Below are positions 9,003 to 18,805 of a DNA stretch of 64,000 nucleotides, in pieces. Origin of the DNA: Bacillota bacterium (GTDB lineage: Bacteria; Bacillota; Clostridia; Christensenellales; SZUA-584). Location: positions 156,342 to 220,341 of the forward strand of contig JAEZKQ010000024.1 of the NCBI GenBank assembly GCA_023436115.1, in the 5' to 3' direction. Within the stretch, counting starts at the first letter, position 1. Each line of letters opens with the position of its first letter. The notes beneath the pieces were generated by a model. It did no database searches, was not told the DNA's origin, and saw only the letters and a list, made by a program, of their open reading frames with translations. A program made the position numbers and the translations under genes.

Positions 9003-12000
9003 TTATATTTTCTGTACGCTGAACGCTGCCTTTTCCCCGTTGATATCCCATTCTTTCGTATATCCCGCAAGCTCACCAGAAATCTGCTCAGCCAGCACTT
9101 CGGTCTTGATCTCTTCCGTATTGCGCGCTATCACGCCCTGAAGCTTCTCATTGCCTGCTATCGCCAGCCGTATATGATCCATGACCTCGAAACCAGCTTC
9201 CTTGCGCATCGTCTGTATCTTGCTGATTATCTCGCGCACGAAGCCTTCTTCGATAAGGTCTTCGGTCAGCGTCGTCTCGAGAATCACGCTCAGCCCGCCG
9301 TCTGATTCCACCACATAGCCGGCTTTATGGACAGGATCGATGAGCAGGTCCTCCTCAGTCAACGCCACCGTCTGTCCTTGCGCTTCAAACGTATATGTGT
9401 CACCCGCGCGCACTGTATTCACGATGGCAACGGTGTCCGCTTCGCTCAAATGCGTGCGGATGTCGCCCAGCAGCTTGCCGTAACGCGGTCCCAGCGTTTT
9501 AAGCTGTGGCTTTAAGTTGTAGGAAATGAACGCAGTTACGTCGGCTCCCAGCGAAACCTTTTTCACGTTGAGCTCGCCCTCGATAAGCTCAGTATACATA
9601 GCGCCCAGTTCGTCGATACCCGCCACATACATATTGGCGATTGGCTGGCGGTTTTTTATCACAGCGGTATTTCGTGCGCTGCGGCCCAATACGACGATAC
9701 GCAGTACCGCGTCCATGCTCTTCTCAAGTTCCTTATCGATAAGCGTTTCGTCGACCTTAGGATATGCGCAAAGATGCACGCTTTCGGGCGCGTTTTTGTC
9801 CACGCTGCGTACGATGTTCTGATACATCGTCTCGGTCATGAAAGGAATGAAAGGCGCAGCGATACGGCAAAGCGTTTCCAACATCGTATAAAGCGTCAGG
9901 AATGCGTCCGCCTTGTCCTCCTCCATGCCGGGGGCCCAGAAACGGCCACGGCAGCGGCGCACATACCAGTTGGAAAGCTCGTCAACGAACTTATCCAATT
10001 CACGTGCCGGCTCGGTAAGACGGTACTCATCCAAATAATTCGCAACTGATTTCACCAGCGTATGCAGACGCGATAGTATCCATTTGTCCATCACGTTATT
10101 AAGCTTTAAGCTGTGCTTTGTCGGGTCAAAATCATCGATATCCGCATATAGCACATAAAACGCATAGGTGTTCCACAGCGTACCCATGAACTTGCGCTGT
10201 GCTTCCGATACCGCTTCCTCATAGAATCGGCTGGGCAACCAAGGCATGCTGCTCGCATAAAAATACCAGCGCACCGCGTCGGCACCTTGATTATCAAGCA
10301 CGGACCACGGGTCAACCACGTTGCCCTTGTGCTTGCTCATCTTCTGGCCTTCCTTGTCCTGAACATGCCCGAGGACGATGCAGTTCTCAAACGGGTTTTT
10401 CTCGAACACGAGCGTGCCGATAGCGAGCAATGTATAGAACCAGCCGCGCGTTTGATCAACCGCTTCGCTGATGAAGTCGGCCGGGAAACGCTTCTCAAAT
10501 TCTTCCTTGTTTTCAAACGGGTAATGCCACTGCGCAAACGGCATCGAGCCCGAATCATACCAGCAGTCGATGACCTCGGGCACACGTTTCATCACGCCGC
10601 CGCACTGCTCGCATTTAATCGTAACTGCGTCGATGAACGGCTTGTGCAGCTCAAGGTCTTCGGGCACATTCTCGCCGCGTTCACGAAGCTCTGCCACCGA
10701 GCCGATCACGGTATGATGGCCGCATTTGCACTGCCAAACGGGCAGCGGCGTGCCCCAATAGCGTTCACGCGAGAGCCCCCAGTCGATCACGTTCTCCAGG
10801 AAGTTGCCCATGCGGCCTTCCTTAATATTATCGGGCAGCCAGTTGATTGCGCGGTTGTTCTGCATTAACAGGTCTTTAACAGCGGTCATCTTGATAAACC
10901 ATGTGCTGCGCGCGTAATAAAGCAGCGGTGTGTCACAGCGCCAGCAGAACGGATAGCTGTGCGAATACGCCTTGGCATAGAGCATGAGTCCGCGCTCTTT
11001 CAAGTCCGCAATGATCTTGGGGTCGCCATCCTTCACAAACACGCCTTCCCACGGCGTTTCCGCCTTAAAGCGGCCTTGCTCATTCACCATCTGCACAAAA
11101 GGCAGATCATACTTACGGCCCACGCGCGCGTCGTCCTCACCGAAAGCAGGCGCGATATGCACGATACCAGAGCCATCGGTCAGCGTCACGTAGTCATCGG
11201 CGGTCAAGAACCATGCCTTTTTATCCGCCGTACCGAAATCATAAAGCGGCTCGTATTCCTTATATTCCAAGTCCTTGCCTGTGTATTCCTCTAAAATCGA
11301 CTTCCCTTCGCCCAACACCGTCTCCACGAGTGCCGCCGCCATGATGAGGTATGCGCCATCGTGTTCTACCTTAACGTATTTTTCACGCGGGTTCACACAA
11401 AGCGCCACGTTCGACGGCAGCGTCCACGGCGTCGTTGTCCAAGCGAGAAAATAAGTATTTTCCTCGTTCTTAGCCTTGAACTTGACGAAAATCGATTCTT
11501 CCTCAACGTCTTTATAGCCTTGCGCCACCTCGTGAGACGACAGCGCGGTTCCGCAACGCGGGCAATAAGGCACCACCTTATGACCCTTATACAAAAGGCC
11601 TTTGTCGGCCACCTGCTTTAATGACCACCAGACGGATTCAATATAGTTGTTGTCGTAGGTGATATACGGGTCGTCCATGTCTGCCCAGAAGCCGACGCGG
11701 TCAGACATGCGCTCCCATTCGCCCTTATATTTCCAAACGCTCTTTTTGCATTCTGCGATAAACGGCTCCACGCCGTACTGCTCGATCTGCTCCTTGCCGT
11801 CAAGCCCCAGCAGCTTTTCCACCTCAAGCTCAACCGGCAGGCCATGCGTATCCCAGCCCGCTTTACGCAGCACATCGTAGCCCTGCATCGCGCGGTAACG
11901 CGGAATCAGGTCTTTGATGGAGCGCGTTAAAATATGGCCGATATGCGGCTTGCCGTTGGCCGTCGGCGGGCCGTCGTAAAATGTGTAGGCTTTGGCGCCT

Positions 12001-12110
12001 TTGTTTTTTTCAACGGCCTTTTTAAATATCTCATTTTGCTTCCAGAACTCTAATACCTCGAGTTCTCTGTCTCTGAAATTCAGATTTTTGTCGACCTGTT
12101 TATAAAGCAT
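9003..12110 (-). CDS. ileS: Isoleucyl-tRNA synthetase
   Basis: A 1035-residue class I aminoacyl-tRNA synthetase joining isoleucine to tRNA-Ile, with a CP1 editing domain that removes valine. Seen: HIGH at residues 56-59 (PTANGKPHIGHILTRS), the tRNA-editing region with TTTPWTLPSN, KMSKHKGN near residue 600, and a C-terminal anticodon-binding domain. Length and the KMSKH variant fit the eukaryote-like IleRS2 class, often linked with lower mupirocin sensitivity; this is inference. The ATG at 12110 follows a GAGGAGA site; longer in-frame starts lie within the leader hairpins. Expression is controlled by the T-box leader upstream. Confidence 0.95.
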   Translation of the reverse strand: MLYKQVDKNLNFRDRELEVLEFWKQNEIFKKAVEKNKGAKAYTFYDGPPTANGKPHIGHILTRSIKDLIPRYRAMQGYDVLRKAGWDTHGLPVELEVEKLLGLDGKEQIEQYGVEPFIAECKKSVWKYKGEWERMSDRVGFWADMDDPYITYDNNYIESVWWSLKQVADKGLLYKGHKVVPYCPRCGTALSSHEVAQGYKDVEEESIFVKFKAKNEENTYFLAWTTTPWTLPSNVALCVNPREKYVKVEHDGAYLIMAAALVETVLGEGKSILEEYTGKDLEYKEYEPLYDFGTADKKAWFLTADDYVTLTDGSGIVHIAPAFGEDDARVGRKYDLPFVQMVNEQGRFKAETPWEGVFVKDGDPKIIADLKERGLMLYAKAYSHSYPFCWRCDTPLLYYARSTWFIKMTAVKDLLMQNNRAINWLPDNIKEGRMGNFLENVIDWGLSRERYWGTPLPVWQCKCGHHTVIGSVAELRERGENVPEDLELHKPFIDAVTIKCEQCGGVMKRVPEVIDCWYDSGSMPFAQWHYPFENKEEFEKRFPADFISEAVDQTRGWFYTLLAIGTLVFEKNPFENCIVLGHVQDKEGQKMSKHKGNVVDPWSVLDNQGADAVRWYFYASSMPWLPSRFYEEAVSEAQRKFMGTLWNTYAFYVLYADIDDFDPTKHSLKLNNVMDKWILSRLHTLVKSVANYLDEYRLTEPARELDKFVDELSNWYVRRCRGRFWAPGMEEDKADAFLTLYTMLETLCRIAAPFIPFMTETMYQNIVRSVDKNAPESVHLCAYPKVDETLIDKELEKSMDAVLRIVVLGRSARNTAVIKNRQPIANMYVAGIDELGAMYTELIEGELNVKKVSLGADVTAFISYNLKPQLKTLGPRYGKLLGDIRTHLSEADTVAIVNTVRAGDTYTFEAQGQTVALTEEDLLIDPVHKAGYVVESDGGLSVILETTLTEDLIEEGFVREIISKIQTMRKEAGFEVMDHIRLAIAGNEKLQGVIARNTEEIKTEVLAEQISGELAGYTKEWDINGEKAAFSVQKI

Positions 12111-12132
12111 GTCTTTCTCCTCGCAACATAAT

Positions 12133-12400
12133 AAAAAACGTCCTGCCCATGGGGCAAAAGACGTCACATCTTCTACGGTACCACCCAAATGAACGCAAAA
12201 GCATTCTCTTTTGTGCGCGGTAACGGACGCAAAACCGTTTCTGCTTAAAAGGCAAGCCCTTCGGCAAAAATGCTAACGGGTGATGGCCATGAACCACATT
12301 TGTCGGGGCTTTCACCATCTCCCCGCTCGCTTTGCAAATGAAAAGCTCCGTCCGTGTCCCGTATCATAGCGCTGATAATCATTCCCGTTTAGAACATTCC
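12133..12400 (-). promoter_or_regulatory. T-box leader of ileS
   Basis: Read on the minus strand, the leader has a Stem I region near 12300-12350 with a GGGGAGATGGTGAAAGCCCC hairpin, a candidate isoleucine specifier ATC at 12284-12282, the T-box bulge sequence GGGTGGTACCGT at about 12187-12176, and a terminator hairpin (ACGTC..TTGCCC / GGGCA..ACGT, then six T) at 12162-12133. Uncharged tRNA-Ile should pair with specifier and T-box, favouring the antiterminator and ileS readthrough. The specifier choice is a prediction; the T-box motif itself is unmistakable. Confidence 0.9.
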
Positions 12401-12402
12401 TT

Positions 12403-12431
12403 ATTATAAGGGTAAAGGGATTGTTTGTAAA
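12403..12431 (-). promoter_or_regulatory. Sigma-A promoter of ileS
   Basis: On the minus strand, TTTACA, a 17-base spacer and a perfect TATAAT, just upstream of the T-box leader. Confidence 0.8.
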
Positions 12432-12681
12432 GAGCTTGCTATTATCCGTTTTTCTGTCTTAGTCTTTAGAATTAAAGCCAAGGATAGTGACTTAGCTTTC
12501 AGTTTGTATCCTAGCATTCATTCTTTTTTTGTCGCATTATTTGACCAAGATGCCAGGCTGTCGTATACTATCATCAGGCGTATAGCATCACAGGGATTTT
12601 AACCCATACACAGCGCTAATGCAACGGCTTTAAGGCCTTGTCTTAGCGTTTTTAGCGCTCAAAAACAAAAGGGGGAGAGGC

Positions 12682-14115
12682 ATGCAGCTCCAGCTTAAAA
12701 ACCATACAACAAGCACGCTCGTTCCAAACAGATTTATAGATTGCTGTATCGGAGCACCCGACCAATACACGCAAGCCTATCTGCTGGCAATAAAGCACAG
12801 CGCCGCCGGTGCGTCTGTGGATTTTGACTTACTTTGCGCTAAACTGAAAATGAGCATGGAGGATGTGGTACATGCTTTTGAATATTGGCAGAAAAAAGGT
12901 GTCGCACGCGTCGTCAACGGCAAAACAATGTGCCTTGAATTAGGGGACTTTCAGACAAGCATGGTTCATGCCGAGGACGAGCTTTATACCGAGCGTGAGT
13001 TTAATCAAATGCTGCAGAATCTGTTTGGCACACGACAGCTTTCTCCGCATGATTATTTGAAGATTTACGATTATACCGATACGTTTGGCTTAAGTAAAAA
13101 GGTGGTTCTCGCGCTCGTGGAATACTGCATCATGCTCAAGGGCCGCCGTGTATCTATTTCCTATATGGACAAGGTCGCAAAAACTTGGGCGGAAGAAGAG
13201 CATATCGATACGGAAGAAAAGGCTCAGAATTATATCAACGCCTACAAGACAGCCGCCTCAGGCATCACGCGTGTTCTAAAGCAGCTCGGGCTTTCAGGCC
13301 GCGGGCCGACGCAGGACGAAGAGACGCTGTACCGAAAATGGACAAGCGATTGGGGCTTCACGCTGGAAGCGATTGTGACGGCCTGCGCCCAGACCACAGC
13401 AGCAAGAGAGCCCAGCTTTAAATATTTGGATAAAATACTCGAGCGTCTTAAAGAAAGAGGCTGTTTAACCTCACGAACGATTGCGGAGTCGCAAGCCAGA
13501 AACGACAGCCAAGCTGCCGCGCTGAAGGAGATCATGCATCTTTTGGGCGAACCGTCTTTAAAGCCCTCCTTCGAACATGAAAGTCTGTATCAGAAGTGGA
13601 CGTGCGTCTATGGCTTTGATAACGCCATGCTGATTTTTGCCGCTAAGCAAATCGGTATTCAGGGAAAAAGGCCGTTTGCCAGCCTTGATGCGTTGCTGAC
13701 AGATTGGTATAATAACCAAATCATGACGACTGCGCAAGCCAAACGCTACATGTCGGGGCAAAAAGAGCTGAATGCGCGTGTTACCACTGTATTTGAAACG
13801 GCGGGCATATCCAAGACGCCGACCGACGCGCACCGTAAAATATATACGCGATGGCATGAAGCGTGGGGTCTCTCCCATGACGCAATACTGCTGGCCGCAG
13901 AAATCAGCACACTATCGGATAACCCATACCGTTATCTGAACACGATATTGACCAACTGGCATAACGCCGGAGTTAAAACGCTTTCAGACGCACAACGCGA
14001 AACCAAGAAGAACGCGGGCAGTCAAAACACAGCCATGCGGCGGGAGTCGTTTGAACGGCCTGTGGAGAATTACGATCACCTGGCAGTCAATCTCTTTGAA
14101 GATGAAGGAGCTTAA
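12682..14115 (+). CDS. DnaD-domain primosome protein with four related modules
   Basis: A 477-residue protein of the DnaD/DnaB_2 group, which load the replicative helicase in Firmicutes. Residues 1-85 form an N-terminal winged-helix-like part (DnaD N-like). Then four related helical modules follow: about 105-185 (FNQMLQNLFGTRQLSPHDY), 196-270 (LYRKWTSDWGFTLEAIVTA), 283-355 (LYQKWTCVYGFDNAMLIFA) and 367-440 (IYTRWHEAWGLSHDAILLA). Each carries the Y-x-x-W...G(F/L)...A pattern of DnaD C-terminal domains that bind single-stranded DNA. Known DnaD has one and DnaB two, so this is an expanded form. GGGGGAGAGG precedes the ATG. It is followed after 3 bases by a DnaI/DnaC-like ATPase, matching a primosomal role. 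Confidence 0.85.
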   Translation: MQLQLKNHTTSTLVPNRFIDCCIGAPDQYTQAYLLAIKHSAAGASVDFDLLCAKLKMSMEDVVHAFEYWQKKGVARVVNGKTMCLELGDFQTSMVHAEDELYTEREFNQMLQNLFGTRQLSPHDYLKIYDYTDTFGLSKKVVLALVEYCIMLKGRRVSISYMDKVAKTWAEEEHIDTEEKAQNYINAYKTAASGITRVLKQLGLSGRGPTQDEETLYRKWTSDWGFTLEAIVTACAQTTAAREPSFKYLDKILERLKERGCLTSRTIAESQARNDSQAAALKEIMHLLGEPSLKPSFEHESLYQKWTCVYGFDNAMLIFAAKQIGIQGKRPFASLDALLTDWYNNQIMTTAQAKRYMSGQKELNARVTTVFETAGISKTPTDAHRKIYTRWHEAWGLSHDAILLAAEISTLSDNPYRYLNTILTNWHNAGVKTLSDAQRETKKNAGSQNTAMRRESFERPVENYDHLAVNLFEDEGA

Positions 14116-14118
14116 GTA

Positions 14119-15045
14119 TTGAGCATATCTGACGTATTAGCTGAATACAGCCGAATCAGGCAGGATAATGAACGGGAAGCTGCAAGAAGGCGACACGAGG
14201 TTTATACGCGCGTACCTGCGCTTGAAACACTGCATGAAAAGATTCATAAGCTGATGCTGGAGCGGCTGCGCCAAGCCATAACGAATGAGAACGATGATTG
14301 TAATGAGATTATCGCATTACGTGAACTGAATGCAAAACTGCTTGTTGAGGCGGGCTTTGATCCACATTATCTTGACCCTATTTATTCGTGCTGCCTCTGT
14401 CAGGACACAGGGCTTCTTGAGGATGCCACACACTGTGAATGCTTTAAAAAACGTCTGCTCGAAGACAAGCTGGACTCGGCACGGCTCACGGATAATGCGA
14501 TCAGCTTTGAACAATTTGACCTAAACCTTTTTGACAATACACCGATAGAAAACGGCAAGTCTCAGCGCGATATGATGGCACGCATACGCGACCTGTGCGT
14601 GACTTATGCTGACAGCTTTCCCAGCTGTCCCCCGATACTCCTGCTCTCGGGCGGTATCGGGCTCGGAAAAACGTATGTGTCAAAATGCATCATGCGGCGC
14701 GTCATAGAGCGCGGACATACCGCAGCCAGTTTCACGGCGTATCGGCTGTTTTCACTGTTTCATCAGCACCGGCTCGGGGAGGACGTAGACTTAGATCCTA
14801 TACTCGAAGTACCGCTGCTCATTATCGACGATATCGGTACAGAGCCTATGACCAAAAACGTCACCATAGAGTATTTTTTTGATTTGTTAAACGAGCGCGG
14901 CTCAGCTGGACGAAAAACTATCATCGTCACCAACCTGCCGTTCCATGATTTAGATGAGCGCTACGGAGAGCGTATATTCTCCCGTCTCATGGACGCGCGT
15001 TTTTCACAGAAGATACTTTTCAAGGGACGCGATATTCGGTATTAG
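14119..15045 (+). CDS. DnaI/DnaC-like helicase-loader ATPase
   Basis: A 308-residue AAA+ ATPase. Seen: an N-terminal helical part, a zinc-binding cluster CCLCQDTG...CECF near residues 93-115 as in DnaI, Walker A GGIGLGKT near 180-187, Walker B LLIIDDIG, sensor TNLP and a C-terminal arginine stretch with ERIFSRLMD. In Bacillus, DnaI loads helicase DnaC with DnaB/DnaD; here it follows the DnaD-like gene, so the pair likely forms the loader. The start is TTG at 14119, chosen because GAAGGAG lies about 8 bases upstream and no ATG is better placed. The following gene (pepF) has its own ribosome-binding site. Confidence 0.9.
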   Translation: MSISDVLAEYSRIRQDNEREAARRRHEVYTRVPALETLHEKIHKLMLERLRQAITNENDDCNEIIALRELNAKLLVEAGFDPHYLDPIYSCCLCQDTGLLEDATHCECFKKRLLEDKLDSARLTDNAISFEQFDLNLFDNTPIENGKSQRDMMARIRDLCVTYADSFPSCPPILLLSGGIGLGKTYVSKCIMRRVIERGHTAASFTAYRLFSLFHQHRLGEDVDLDPILEVPLLIIDDIGTEPMTKNVTIEYFFDLLNERGSAGRKTIIVTNLPFHDLDERYGERIFSRLMDARFSQKILFKGRDIRY

Positions 15046-15096
15046 CGGCTCTTTTAGGGCATAATGATAGCATAAGTTACCTTTTTGGAGGATGGT

Positions 15097-16878
15097 ATGA
15101 AACGCACTGAGATTAATGACAAGTATAAATGGAATCTTGGCGATATTTATGCGTCGGATTCTGACTGGGAGAAGGATTTTGCCGAGCTGCAAGGCCTGCT
15201 GCCCACCATCAAAGACTTAAAGCAGGGCTTTGCAGACAATGCACAAAACCTTGCCAAGGCGCTGCAGCGCATTGACGAGCTTTCGCTTATGTGTGAGCGG
15301 CTATATGTTTATGCAAAAATGCGCCGTGATGAAAACAATTCCAACTCACTCTACCAAGGCATGACCGATCGCGCAATGTCGCTGTATGTGGCTGTGTCGG
15401 GTGAAACTTCATTTGCGGGTCCCACTCTTTTGCAGCAAAGCGACGAAACACTGGAGCGTTACCTTGCCGAAGAGAAAGCGCTGGAACCCTACGCATTTAT
15501 GATACGCGATTTGATTCGCCAGAAAAAGCATGTGCTTAGTGAAAAAGAAGAAAAGCTTCTGTCTATGAGTGGTGATTTTGCTTCTGGCATACGCGATATA
15601 TTCACGATGCTGGATAATGTCGATTTAAAGTTCGGCACTGTCAATACGCCCGAAGGTCCTGTTCAGCTCACGCACGCTAAGTTTATTGAGTTGATGCAGC
15701 ACAAAGACCGTCAAGTGCGCAAAGACGCGTTTGAAACGTATTACAGCGCTTTTAAAGGGGCGATCAATACCATCGCTGCCACGTATTCCACCAGCGTTAA
15801 AAAGGATGTGTTTTACGCGCGTGTGCGGGACTATGAAAGCGCGCTGTCTAAAGCGCTTTTTGCCGATAATGTGCCGGAAGCACTATATGACGGCTTGATC
15901 AGCTGTATTCACGACCACCTTGATATTATGTACGACTACATTGATACCCGCCGCCAAATATTGGGGCTTAACGACATCGCGATGTACGACGTTTATGTAC
16001 CGCTTGTACAAGACACGGGCAAAAAGTACAGCTATGAAGAAGCCATGGACCTTGTCATCGAAGCGCTTGCCCCCATGGGCAACGACTATGTGGCGCTGCT
16101 CAAACGCGCTTACAACGAAAACTGGATCGACGTGTATGAAAGCGAAGGCAAGACAAGCGGCGCTTATTCCTGGGGCGCTTATGGTACACATCCTTACGTG
16201 TTGCTCAACCACCGAGACGATCTGGACAGCGTTTATACCATCGCACACGAGCTGGGGCACGCGCTGCATTCCTATTACTCGGACGAAAATCAGCCCTTTT
16301 CACTCGCGGGTTACACCATTTTTGTAGCTGAAGTCGCATCCACAGTCAACGAAGTGCTGCTCACGCGCCATCTTCTTAAAAACGGCGATGAATCGCTAAA
16401 AAAGTATGTGCTCAACCATTATCTCGACCAATTCCGCACCACGGTGCTGCGTCAGACGATGTTTGCCGAATTTGAGCGTATTTCGCACGCGATGTGCGAA
16501 GCGGGCGAGCCGCTCACGCATGAAGCGCTTTCTGCCAAGTATAAAGCTCTCAACGCTCTCTACTACGGCGATGCCATGAATACCTGCGACACCATCGCCA
16601 TTGAATGGGCGCGCATCCCCCATTTCTACAACTCGTTTTATGTCTATAAATACGCTACGGGTTTTTCGGCCGCGGTCACTATCGCCACGGGTATATTTGA
16701 AGGCAAGCCGGGCGTTCGCGAGGCATATTTGGAGTTTTTGAAGAGCGGCGGGAGCAATTATCCGCTTGAACTGCTGAAAAAAGCCGGCGTGGATTTTGAG
16801 GGCGGAGCGCCCATCAAAAGCGCCATGGAATCATTCCGGCAGTCCCTCGACGAATTCAAAAAAGTGATGGGTGTTTGA
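15097..16878 (+). CDS. pepF: Oligoendopeptidase F (M3 family)
   Basis: A 593-residue cytoplasmic zinc metallopeptidase that trims peptides of roughly 7-17 residues. The active-site HELGH is at 384-388 in YTIAHELGHALHSYYS, with the third zinc ligand Glu expected in the EVASTVNEVLL helix that follows. The N-terminal helical region with LSLMCERLYVYAKMRRDENN is the usual PepF lid. Length is normal (about 600). The ATG at 15097 follows GGAGGAT; a TTG 12 bases earlier lies in that site and is rejected. Confidence 0.92.
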   Translation: MKRTEINDKYKWNLGDIYASDSDWEKDFAELQGLLPTIKDLKQGFADNAQNLAKALQRIDELSLMCERLYVYAKMRRDENNSNSLYQGMTDRAMSLYVAVSGETSFAGPTLLQQSDETLERYLAEEKALEPYAFMIRDLIRQKKHVLSEKEEKLLSMSGDFASGIRDIFTMLDNVDLKFGTVNTPEGPVQLTHAKFIELMQHKDRQVRKDAFETYYSAFKGAINTIAATYSTSVKKDVFYARVRDYESALSKALFADNVPEALYDGLISCIHDHLDIMYDYIDTRRQILGLNDIAMYDVYVPLVQDTGKKYSYEEAMDLVIEALAPMGNDYVALLKRAYNENWIDVYESEGKTSGAYSWGAYGTHPYVLLNHRDDLDSVYTIAHELGHALHSYYSDENQPFSLAGYTIFVAEVASTVNEVLLTRHLLKNGDESLKKYVLNHYLDQFRTTVLRQTMFAEFERISHAMCEAGEPLTHEALSAKYKALNALYYGDAMNTCDTIAIEWARIPHFYNSFYVYKYATGFSAAVTIATGIFEGKPGVREAYLEFLKSGGSNYPLELLKKAGVDFEGGAPIKSAMESFRQSLDEFKKVMGV

Positions 16879-16979
16879 TACCAAAGAATCAAGCGAATTA
16901 CCATTTCTTTTTATCACGGATTGAGCTATAATATGACTATGAAAATTTCGATAGCGTCTTGAAAAAAAGGAGGAAGCGT

Positions 16980-17768
16980 ATGAAAGTATGTTTTTCCACA
17001 CTCGGTTGCCCGGAATGGTCTTTCCCAGAGATTGTTTCTACAGCATCAGACCTTGGCTATAATGGCATCGAAATCAGAGGAATCTTAGGTGAACTGTATG
17101 CGCCTGAGATGGAACCTTTCTCTGCGGCTCATATTGAAGAAACAAAGCAGCGGCTAAAAAGACTGTCTCTGGAAATTCCGTGCTTGGCTTCTTCCTGCAA
17201 TCTCAATGATGATGCAGATGTCGACAAGGCCAAAGCCTATGTGGATACCGCAAGTGCAATTGGTACGCCTTATGTTCGGTTGCTTGGTGACTTGTCTCCC
17301 GCTCCCTCAGGCGACATCAGTCTGAAGGTGATTGCATCAAACCTTGAGGAAATTGCTATTTATGCCAAGGACAAGAATGTGATGCCGCTCATCGAAACCA
17401 ACGGCTTTTTCGCAAAAACCAAGGCTTTAGGAGCCATGTTCAAATCGTTCGACCATCCGAATGTGGGCATACTCTATGACATACATCACCCCTACCGTTT
17501 CTTCGGTGAGGAGCCAGCCTATACAATCGACAACCTAGGACCTTTTATCAAGCATGTCCATATTAAAGACTCTGTCATGGAGGGTAAGAAGGTTCGTTAC
17601 AAAATGGTGGGCGAAGGTGATTTGCCTGTAGCCAAAACGATACGACTTCTGGAGAATGCAGGCTATAAAGGTCATTATTCGCTTGAATGGGTGAAGCGTT
17701 GGGATCTTTCCCTGGAAGAGCCGGGCATCGCATTCGCTCAATATAAAGAATTCATGGATACGCTCTAA
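16980..17768 (+). CDS. Sugar phosphate isomerase/epimerase-like TIM barrel protein
   Basis: A 262-residue protein of the xylose isomerase-like/AP endonuclease 2 TIM-barrel group. Seen: the first strand MKVCFSTLGCPEW, GYNGIEIRG, the metal-ligand candidates Glu in LIETNGF, Asp in LYDIHH, His in KHVHIKDS and Glu in YSLEWVKRW. Such proteins are isomerases, epimerases or dehydratases for sugars and inositols (IolE/IolI-like); the substrate cannot be told. The ATG at 16980 follows AAAGGAGG. A TATAAT at 16927-16932 may be its -10. A clean terminator follows, so it is a single-gene unit. Confidence 0.8.
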   Translation: MKVCFSTLGCPEWSFPEIVSTASDLGYNGIEIRGILGELYAPEMEPFSAAHIEETKQRLKRLSLEIPCLASSCNLNDDADVDKAKAYVDTASAIGTPYVRLLGDLSPAPSGDISLKVIASNLEEIAIYAKDKNVMPLIETNGFFAKTKALGAMFKSFDHPNVGILYDIHHPYRFFGEEPAYTIDNLGPFIKHVHIKDSVMEGKKVRYKMVGEGDLPVAKTIRLLENAGYKGHYSLEWVKRWDLSLEEPGIAFAQYKEFMDTL

Positions 17769-17783
17769 ACGGCAATTGTGCAT

Positions 17784-17807
17784 AGGAGGCGAATAGCCTC
17801 CTTTTTC
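17784..17807 (+). terminator. Intrinsic terminator
   Basis: GGAGGC and GCCTCC arms, 5-base loop, then a T run, directly after the isomerase-like gene. Confidence 0.8.
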
Positions 17808-17879
17808 ATTTGTCGCCTTCCACAGGCACTAGCCTTTTGATATAACAGAAGAACACGAGAATCTATAGATGAACGCCAT

Positions 17880-17910
17880 TAAAAAAGGAGCACGTATGCG
17901 CTCCTTTTGA
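17880..17910 (-). terminator. Terminator of the rpmH-jag operon
   Basis: AAAAGGAGCG and TGCTCCTTTTTT arms on the minus strand, ending in a T run just past the jag stop. Confidence 0.75.
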
Positions 17911-17914
17911 TTTT

Positions 17915-18805
17915 TCATTTGGCTTGGTCAGCTTTCTGCTCGTCTTCCGACCCTTTGAGCGAAACCACAACGCTTCTAAACGGATCCTCGCCCTCGCTGT
18001 ACGTATAAACCTTATCATAATCCTGCAGCGTCGAATGCAGTATGCGGCGCTCATATGGGTTCATTGGCTCCAGCACAACGCGTTTGCCTGATTTTTGAAC
18101 CTTGTCGGCCAAACGGGCGGCCAAACGACGCAGCGTCTCCTCGCGCTTTTTACGGTAGTCCTCAGTATCGAGCATAATTTTGGTGTAATTTTCCTTGCCG
18201 TTATTAACCACTAAGCTCGTTAAATATTGAAGCGCGTCCAGCGTCTCCCCGCGGCGGCCAATCAGCATACCCATGCCTTTACCGGACATGTCCACTTTGA
18301 GCATACCGTCTTCGCTCTCTGATTTTAACTTCACAGCAATACCCATTTTGGAAAACAGGCCAATCAAAAACTTCTCAGCTTCATTTTCGGGTTCCTGATA
18401 GGTAAAGCCCTCAGTGAAAACATCTTCACGAACGGGGCGGCTATCACGGCGGTAATCGTCGCGCCTGTCGCGGCGCTCATGTGTCGTGTTGTCGCGTCTG
18501 TCGCGGTGCTGCCGCTGCCCATTATCGCGCCTGTCACCACGGCGCTCACGCGAATTATCATCACGCTTGTCATACCGCTGCCTAGTGACTTCTTCCTGCT
18601 TCTTACGTTCTTCTTCCTGAGCGGCCAAAGTCGCCTTAACATCTTCCTCCGACTTTTTTGTCAGCCGGACCTTTGCGCTCTTAAATAGCGAACCGCCCTC
18701 ATCCAGTATCTCTATCTCGACTTCGTCAATAGACAAGTCCATTTTGATAAGACCGCTGAAAACAGCCTCATCAACAGTTTTACCTTTGCTTTCAATAAAA
18801 TCCAT
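17915..18805 (-). CDS. jag: Jag/KhpB RNA-binding protein (SpoIIIJ-associated)
   Basis: A 296-residue protein with three parts: an N-terminal Jag domain (residues 1-50, DFIESKGKTVDEAVFSGL), a linker of roughly 80 residues extremely rich in Arg and Asp (repeats such as RRDNGQRQHRDRRDN), and a C-terminal KH domain (GMLIGRRGETLDALQYL, with the GxxG loop as GRRG) plus R3H domain (RRLAARLADKV). KhpB binds RNA with KhpA and affects cell length and sporulation in Firmicutes. The ATG at 18805 overlaps the yidC stop by one base and has GAGGAGG upstream, so the two are translationally coupled. The charged linker is longer than in many homologues. Confidence 0.92.
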   Translation of the reverse strand: MDFIESKGKTVDEAVFSGLIKMDLSIDEVEIEILDEGGSLFKSAKVRLTKKSEEDVKATLAAQEEERKKQEEVTRQRYDKRDDNSRERRGDRRDNGQRQHRDRRDNTTHERRDRRDDYRRDSRPVREDVFTEGFTYQEPENEAEKFLIGLFSKMGIAVKLKSESEDGMLKVDMSGKGMGMLIGRRGETLDALQYLTSLVVNNGKENYTKIMLDTEDYRKKREETLRRLAARLADKVQKSGKRVVLEPMNPYERRILHSTLQDYDKVYTYSEGEDPFRSVVVSLKGSEDEQKADQAK

